Source: Bacteroides fragilis (GTDB lineage: Bacteria > Bacillota > Clostridia > Lachnospirales > Lachnospiraceae). Taken from it: 64,000 nt of DNA. The notes beneath the pieces are model-generated. The model was not told where the DNA came from and searched no databases. It worked only from the letters and a program-made list of their open reading frames with translations. The stretch is taken from positions 1 to 64,000 of the forward strand of contig JAMPFK010000005.1 of the NCBI GenBank assembly GCA_023664485.1. Reading direction: 5' to 3'. Below, piece by piece: positions 60,147 to 64,000 of this stretch (position 1 is its first letter; each line of letters begins with the position of its first letter). The translations under genes were made by a program, and so were the position numbers.

Positions 60147-60551
60147 ATGGGAAAAACTTTTCTGCGTGTGAAAGGGATCATTAAAAAAGACGACAGGTAT
60201 CTGTTGGTAAAAAGATGGGTGGACGACCATATTCCGGAACCTTTTATATGGGAATTTATCGATACGGAAGTCAATCACGGCGAAGCTCCCGACGAAGCGG
60301 TGCTCCGCGCGGTTCAGGAACTTTTGTCAATCGACGGTAAAATAGAGAAAATAGAATACACATGGTCCAGCATGCTCGGCGATACGCATTGCGTCGGTAT
60401 CGCTTATATCTGTTCTATTCCGGAGGAGGAAGAGAAGCACATCATTCTGCCGGAAGAATACGGCGAGTATGAGTGGGTAAAGCGGGAGCAGTTCGAGGAG
60501 TATATTGAGAATCAGTTCGTACTGCGGGATCTGAAGGATAAGGAACTCTGA
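60147..60551 (+). CDS. Nudix-like protein with degenerate Nudix box
   Basis: A 134-residue protein whose fold pattern is Nudix: a first strand with VKGIIKKDDRYLLVKRW, a strand with FIWEFIDTEV, a helix, and YEWVKREQFEEY near the end. In the Nudix box position it reads HGEAPDEAVLRAVQELLSID. The Arg is present but the next Glu is Ala and the EE pair is only partly kept, so metal-dependent pyrophosphate hydrolysis is doubtful. It may be a substrate-binding or regulatory relative. It lies just upstream of pyrF and is probably cotranscribed with it. Confidence 0.7.
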   Translation: MGKTFLRVKGIIKKDDRYLLVKRWVDDHIPEPFIWEFIDTEVNHGEAPDEAVLRAVQELLSIDGKIEKIEYTWSSMLGDTHCVGIAYICSIPEEEEKHIILPEEYGEYEWVKREQFEEYIENQFVLRDLKDKEL

Positions 60552-60593
60552 TTTGAAGCGGGCAGGGACAAAGAAAGGAGCATGGCCATAAAA

Positions 60594-61553
60594 ATGATAG
60601 ATAAGCTGATTCAGAACATTGAACGGACAGGCGCGCCAATCGTGGTGGGATTGGATCCGATGTTAAAATATATACCGGAGCATCTGCAGAAACGGGCTTT
60701 TGAAGAGTACGGAGAGACGTTGAAGGGCGCAGCGGAGGCGGTATGGGCTTTCAATAAAGAAATCGTCGATCATGTATACGATCTGATTCCGGCGGTAAAG
60801 CCCCAGATCGCGATGTATGAGCAGTTCGGCGTGGAAGGTCTGCTCGTTTTCCGGAGAACGGTAGAATATTGTAAGGAAAAGGGACTTATCGTGATCGGCG
60901 ATGTGAAACGCGGCGATATCGGTTCTACCTCCGAGGCTTATGCGGTAGGGCATCTTGGGAAAATACAGGTGGGAAACCGGTTCTGCCGGGGATTTGACGA
61001 AGATTTTGTCACAGTCAATCCGTATCTTGGTTCCGACGGCGTCAAGCCTTTTATCAAGGTCTGTCAGGAAGAAAAGAAGGGAATTTTTGTCCTTGTAAAG
61101 ACATCGAATCCGAGCAGCGGGGAATTTCAGGACCGTATGGTGCGGGAAGGGATAACGTCAGGCGGCGTTGAGACCGCCGGCAGGCCGCTCTATGAAATCG
61201 TCGGCGAAAAGGTCGCGGAGTGGGGCGCGGACTGCATGGGCAGTTCCTACAGCAATGTCGGCGCCGTTGTCGGCGCGACTTATCCGGAGCAGGGCAGGGT
61301 GCTGCGCAGACTGATGCCGAAGGCATTCATCCTCGTGCCGGGCTATGGCGCGCAGGGCGGAAAAGGAGCGGATCTGGTGCATTTCTTTCATAAAGACGGG
61401 CTCGGTGCGATCGTCAATTCTTCGAGAGGCATTATTGCCGCATACAAACAGGAAGAATATGCGAAATATGGCGCGGAGCATTTTGCGGAGGCTTCCAGGG
61501 CGGCGGTGCTCGCCATGAAAGAAGATATTGCGGAGGCACTCGCAAAAAGATAA
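60594..61553 (+). CDS. pyrF: Orotidine 5'-phosphate decarboxylase
   Basis: A 319-residue enzyme of the longer PyrF class. I prefer ATG 60594 (MIDKLIQNIE), which matches the usual N-terminus; the ATG at 60582 begins 1 nt after AAAGGAG, too close for initiation, whereas 60594 has a longish 13-nt spacing. Motifs: IVVGLDPML, AVKPQIAMYEQFG, VIGDVKRGDIGSTSEAY (catalytic Asp/Lys context), FVTVNPYLGSDGVKPF, LVKTSNPSSGEFQ, VVGATYPEQG and LVPGYGAQGG. It decarboxylates OMP to UMP, the last step of de novo pyrimidine synthesis. pyrE, the preceding step, is 375 bp downstream. Confidence 0.95.
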   Translation: MIDKLIQNIERTGAPIVVGLDPMLKYIPEHLQKRAFEEYGETLKGAAEAVWAFNKEIVDHVYDLIPAVKPQIAMYEQFGVEGLLVFRRTVEYCKEKGLIVIGDVKRGDIGSTSEAYAVGHLGKIQVGNRFCRGFDEDFVTVNPYLGSDGVKPFIKVCQEEKKGIFVLVKTSNPSSGEFQDRMVREGITSGGVETAGRPLYEIVGEKVAEWGADCMGSSYSNVGAVVGATYPEQGRVLRRLMPKAFILVPGYGAQGGKGADLVHFFHKDGLGAIVNSSRGIIAAYKQEEYAKYGAEHFAEASRAAVLAMKEDIAEALAKR

Positions 61554-61807
61554 CAGGAAAATTTAAGATCAGCCGCCAGAGGGGGATTTTCCTCCGATCT
61601 TTACAGGCGGATCTCCGGGGGATTGGAAGCCTTAAAAAGGGTTTCAAATCCTCCGCATTTATTTTGATTTGTTTTGCAGAGGAGTCTTCTTCATAAGAAC
61701 AGATGATTTTCAGTTGATCGATGGGGCTTTGCAAGGATGTCCCAGCCGGATAATCTGCTCCTGTATCATACCGAAAACTGATTTCCGTGTATATCATATA
61801 AAATCGA
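61554..61807. other. pyrF-pyrE intergenic region
   Basis: No gene is seen. I looked for a PyrR-type attenuator (anti-terminator/terminator pair with a T-run) and did not find one. Only short G/C hairpins such as the one around 61573-61616 are present. Confidence 0.5.
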
Positions 61808-61836
61808 TTGAATATAAATGCCGGATGTGATAAAAT
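61808..61836 (+). promoter_or_regulatory. Sigma-A promoter of pyrE
   Basis: TTGAAT (61808-61813), 17-nt spacer, TAAAAT (61831-61836), about 92 nt before the pyrE start. It implies pyrE can be transcribed separately from pyrF. Confidence 0.7.
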
Positions 61837-61928
61837 GGTAAAAGTATTGAAGAGTTCTTTTCCTGGTCCGCCGCGGAAAGGCAGAAGCGGCGGAGCAATC
61901 ATTGAATGGAACGGAGGTTTTAGGATAT

Positions 61929-62606
61929 ATGGAACAATACAAACAGGAATTTATCGAATTCATGGTGGACAGCCAGGTGCTTAAATTTGGCGATTTTACC
62001 TTAAAGAGCGGCAGGAAGTCCCCTTTTTTCATGAATGCCGGCGCTTATGTGACGGGAACGCAGCTGCGCAGGCTGGGCGGGTATTATGCAAAGGCGATTT
62101 ACGACCATTACGGTCTGGATTTCGACGTGCTGTTCGGCCCGGCTTATAAAGGGATTCCTCTTTCCGTTGCAGCTACGATGGCGATCAGTGAATTATACGG
62201 GAAGGAAGTGCGGTACTGCTCCAATCGGAAAGAGGTCAAAGATCACGGCGATACGGGCATTCTTCTTGGGAGTAAACTGAAGGATGGCGACAGGGTCGTT
62301 ATCATCGAGGACGTTACCACTTCCGGGAAGTCTATCGAGGAGACCCTCCCGATTCTTAAAGCGCAGGCGGATGTGGACATTAAAGGGCTTATCGTATCGC
62401 TGAACCGGATGGAGCGGGGGCTGGAAAGCACGAAGAGCGCGCTGGAAGAAATCAAAGAGAAATACGGATTTGAAGCGAACGCTATCGTCACGATGGCGGA
62501 TGTCGTAGAATGCCTGTATAATAAACCCTGTCAGGGAAGCGTCTATATCGACGACACGCTGAAAGCGGCTATCGACGAATATTACGCGCAGTATGGAGCA
62601 AAATAA
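61929..62606 (+). CDS. pyrE: Orotate phosphoribosyltransferase
   Basis: A 225-residue enzyme. ATG 61929 is chosen: GGAGG lies about 11 nt upstream, and an in-frame TTG at 61902 would place that site inside the gene. Motifs: FGDFTLKSGRKSPFFMNAG, the substrate loop DVLFGPAYKGIPL, RKEVKDHGDTG and the PRPP-binding motif VVIIEDVTTSGKS. It transfers the phosphoribosyl group from PRPP to orotate, giving OMP for PyrF. The length fits the family. Confidence 0.96.
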   Translation: MEQYKQEFIEFMVDSQVLKFGDFTLKSGRKSPFFMNAGAYVTGTQLRRLGGYYAKAIYDHYGLDFDVLFGPAYKGIPLSVAATMAISELYGKEVRYCSNRKEVKDHGDTGILLGSKLKDGDRVVIIEDVTTSGKSIEETLPILKAQADVDIKGLIVSLNRMERGLESTKSALEEIKEKYGFEANAIVTMADVVECLYNKPCQGSVYIDDTLKAAIDEYYAQYGAK

Positions 62607-62637
62607 ATTTATCTGAATAAAAAGGGATGGTGCAGGA

Positions 62638-62790
62638 ATGGAAGAAAAAACATATAAGACAATGGGAGGAGCCGGGGCGATGAATATCGCGGTCGGAGTT
62701 ATCAGTCTGGTAATGGGGATTACGGGCGGTATTCTTCTGATTATCGGCGGCGCAAAGCTTCTGGCCGCCAGGAATAAAATATTATTCTGA
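62638..62790 (+). CDS. Small single-helix membrane protein
   Basis: A 50-residue protein (MEEKTYKTMGGAGAMNIAVG at its start) with one Gly/Ile-rich transmembrane helix (about 16-43) and a basic C-terminus. CAGGA directly precedes the ATG. It is 31 nt after pyrE and is followed by a hairpin and another small membrane-protein gene. No family is recognised. Confidence 0.6.
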   Translation: MEEKTYKTMGGAGAMNIAVGVISLVMGITGGILLIIGGAKLLAARNKILF

Positions 62791-62796
62791 AGAATG

Positions 62797-62824
62797 AATG
62801 GGTATTCCGGCAGGAATGCCCATT
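62797..62824 (+). terminator. Terminator-like hairpin
   Basis: AATGGGTATTCC (62797-62808) pairs over 12 bp, one wobble, with GGAATGCCCATT (62813-62824), 4-nt loop. It is followed by TTGCAGATTTG, so the T-run is weak. It shares the GAATGCC core with hairpins at 57912 and 58847. Confidence 0.55.
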
Positions 62825-62857
62825 TGCAGATTTGTGGACGCATTGCAGAAAGGTATC

Positions 62858-63190
62858 ATGATCGTTATGAGTCATAGGAACAGTTTTATTTTTACCAATA
62901 AAAGCCATACGCAGAAAGGCATTATGGCGACGATTCTGGGCGTTATTTCCCTTGCGACGCTTGTTTATACGGTGGTCATGAGCTATCGGGGCGACGGAGA
63001 CGTGCCGATACAGTATGGCGCGGCGGTCTTTCTCGCAATGATTTTTGCGCTGGCGGGTGCGGCGCTCGGAGCACTTTCCAGGACAGAACGGGATAAGTAT
63101 TATTTCTTTTCCTACCTCGGTATTCTGCTGAATGTGCTCGCGCTCGGCGGAGTCAGCGCGGTTCTGTATGCGGGAGCTTATGCGGCATAG
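62858..63190 (+). CDS. Small three-helix membrane protein (DUF6142-like)
   Basis: A 110-residue protein. ATG 62858 follows AGAAAGG; 62867 is an alternative and 62798 would begin inside a hairpin. Three hydrophobic helices are visible: ILGVISLATLVYTVVMSY, AVFLAMIFALAGAALGAL and YLGILLNVLALGGVSAVLY. The N-terminal SHTQKGIMATILG pattern reminds me of the DUF6142 family found in Lachnospiraceae, from memory only. Function unknown. Confidence 0.6.
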   Translation: MIVMSHRNSFIFTNKSHTQKGIMATILGVISLATLVYTVVMSYRGDGDVPIQYGAAVFLAMIFALAGAALGALSRTERDKYYFFSYLGILLNVLALGGVSAVLYAGAYAA

Positions 63191-63232
63191 CGTGTGGGAA
63201 GAACGAATTGAAATCTGGGAAAAGGAGAATTG

Positions 63233-64000
63233 ATGGAAATGCGGGAAACGATGACGGCGGAAGAAAAAGAGGAACTGGAAGCGGAGCGGTTTGAACTGGC
63301 GTATGAGCGGATCGCACAGATGGCGTCTGAAAGCGGAGACGGCGTATATCAGGATTATTTCAGGAAAATGGCGGAATTCGTCCTGCTGATGAAGGAAACA
63401 TGGGATTTTGTGGGGAGCGGCGCTTTGCGAAAGGCTTCTTTGGAAGAACTGAAACAGCATAATCGGGCGCTTTATGCGGATATTCTGCCCGAAAATTACG
63501 AAGGGAGCTATGCAAATCCCTCTTATGCGGCGGAATGCTTCGGAAAGCCGATGGGGCAGCTGCTTTCTTTTCTGTGTGCGGAGCTGCGCGGCATGATAGC
63601 GGCGGCCTATGAGCGGAGCCTGTACGGTATGGTCATCCGTATGGAACTTTTGCTGGAGGTCTGTCAGGCATTCCGCTGCGCGGCGCAGGAAGAGGCGGAA
63701 CGGACGGGCGCCGTATTGCCGCAGATCGGTTCTAAGCTGCCGTCCGTGGAAGAGATCCGGGAGATCGCGTACTGGTATGTCAGCGATTATTATGAGCCGG
63801 AATCTTACGATAAGGTAGCCGGTATGGTCTGCCCGGAGCGGGATTTTGCGGCGCGCATCGTTATGGAGAGCGATTTATCGGATGTCCGTTATTTATATAA
63901 TTACGGTGAATATGTGTCGGAAAATGAAATCAGGACAGCGGAACATTTGTCGAAGCTTCCTGAGGAGACGATCCGGCTGATGGCGGATACTTATACGGAA
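63233..64000 (+). CDS. N-terminal part of an aminopeptidase-like protein (cut by window edge)
   Basis: 256 codons are visible, in frame to the right edge, after a good AAAAGGAG site. The visible part is helical and ends with FAARIVMESDLSDVRYLYNYG and HLSKLPEETIRLMADTYTE. I associate this with the N-terminal region of large (700+ residue) clostridial leucyl/M29-like aminopeptidases. The metal-binding catalytic region would lie outside the window, so the enzymatic call is provisional. Confidence 0.5.
   Translation, partial: MEMRETMTAEEKEELEAERFELAYERIAQMASESGDGVYQDYFRKMAEFVLLMKETWDFVGSGALRKASLEELKQHNRALYADILPENYEGSYANPSYAAECFGKPMGQLLSFLCAELRGMIAAAYERSLYGMVIRMELLLEVCQAFRCAAQEEAERTGAVLPQIGSKLPSVEEIREIAYWYVSDYYEPESYDKVAGMVCPERDFAARIVMESDLSDVRYLYNYGEYVSENEIRTAEHLSKLPEETIRLMADTYTE

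Noticed and set aside
61432..61902. 156-aa open frame on the - strand covering the pyrF-pyrE gap
   Set aside because: Half of it is antisense to pyrF, the rest is Pro/Arg-rich, and a + strand promoter for pyrE lies inside it.
61554..61928. PyrR-type attenuator between pyrF and pyrE
   Set aside because: No terminator hairpin with a T-run and no anti-terminator alternative was found; a normal promoter is present instead.

Overview
The window looks like a chromosomal segment from an anaerobic, gut-type Clostridia, most likely Lachnospiraceae (Firmicutes). The evidence is purine-rich Shine-Dalgarno sites, sigma-A type promoters, Firmicutes-style GHKL/LytTR two-component genes, BspA-like LRR surface proteins, copper-amine-oxidase-domain DacA and the pyrF/pyrE pairing. 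Every intact gene from 2.9 kb to the right edge is on the + strand. No rRNA, tRNA or CRISPR array was recognised.

Layout. (1) 1-2.9 kb is an AT-richer, decayed mobile patch: the tail of a DUF6036/AbiEii-like nucleotidyltransferase, an antitoxin with a frameshifted RelE-type toxin, a structured inverted-repeat region with a terminator, an IS256-type transposase remnant, and two diverged ~70-bp direct repeats that bracket the patch. (2) 2.9-7.4 kb encodes a secreted LRR_5 protein with exact 87-bp acidic repeats, then a chemoreceptor. (3) 7.7-21.9 kb is a seven-gene unidirectional cluster: a metallo-beta-lactamase-fold protein, a 1254-aa DUF6603-like protein, three proteins from uncharacterised families, a beta-rich (propeller-like) protein and a protein ending in a Hint (self-splicing) module. 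I know of no assigned function for this set. (4) 22.1-24.3 kb carries a membrane-anchored unknown protein and a DacA-type D,D-carboxypeptidase. (5) 24.7-30.5 kb carries a dCACHE chemoreceptor, a small unknown protein and a LytTR two-component module with two GHKL kinases. (6) 30.7-38.4 kb is a three-gene operon: a membrane TrkA-N/RyR protein, a single-pass TIR protein with a very large ectodomain, and a HEPN protein. Its promoter region carries two adjacent perfect palindromes, and its gene content resembles biological-conflict or immune systems. (7) 38.4-45.4 kb encodes a hybrid PAS histidine kinase and an Lhr-type helicase. (8) 45.6-56.5 kb is a chemotaxis-type signalling block: receiver-HD-GYP, sensor kinase, receiver with degenerate HD-GYP, CheR, CheB, CheY, CheA, CheW, MCP and Hpt, with no flagellar gene nearby. 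(9) 56.6-64 kb holds two lipoproteins, a DUF218 protein, a degenerate Nudix protein, pyrF, pyrE, two small membrane proteins and the start of an aminopeptidase-like gene.

The genes suggest a cell investing in sensing: three chemoreceptors, six histidine kinases or kinase-like proteins (CheA included) and several receivers, with cyclic-di-GMP turnover linked to the Che core. The two segments most likely to hold undescribed biology are the 7.7-21.9 kb DUF6603/Hint cluster and the 30.7-38.4 kb RyR-TIR-HEPN operon. All family calls come from reading motifs by eye; no database search was run.
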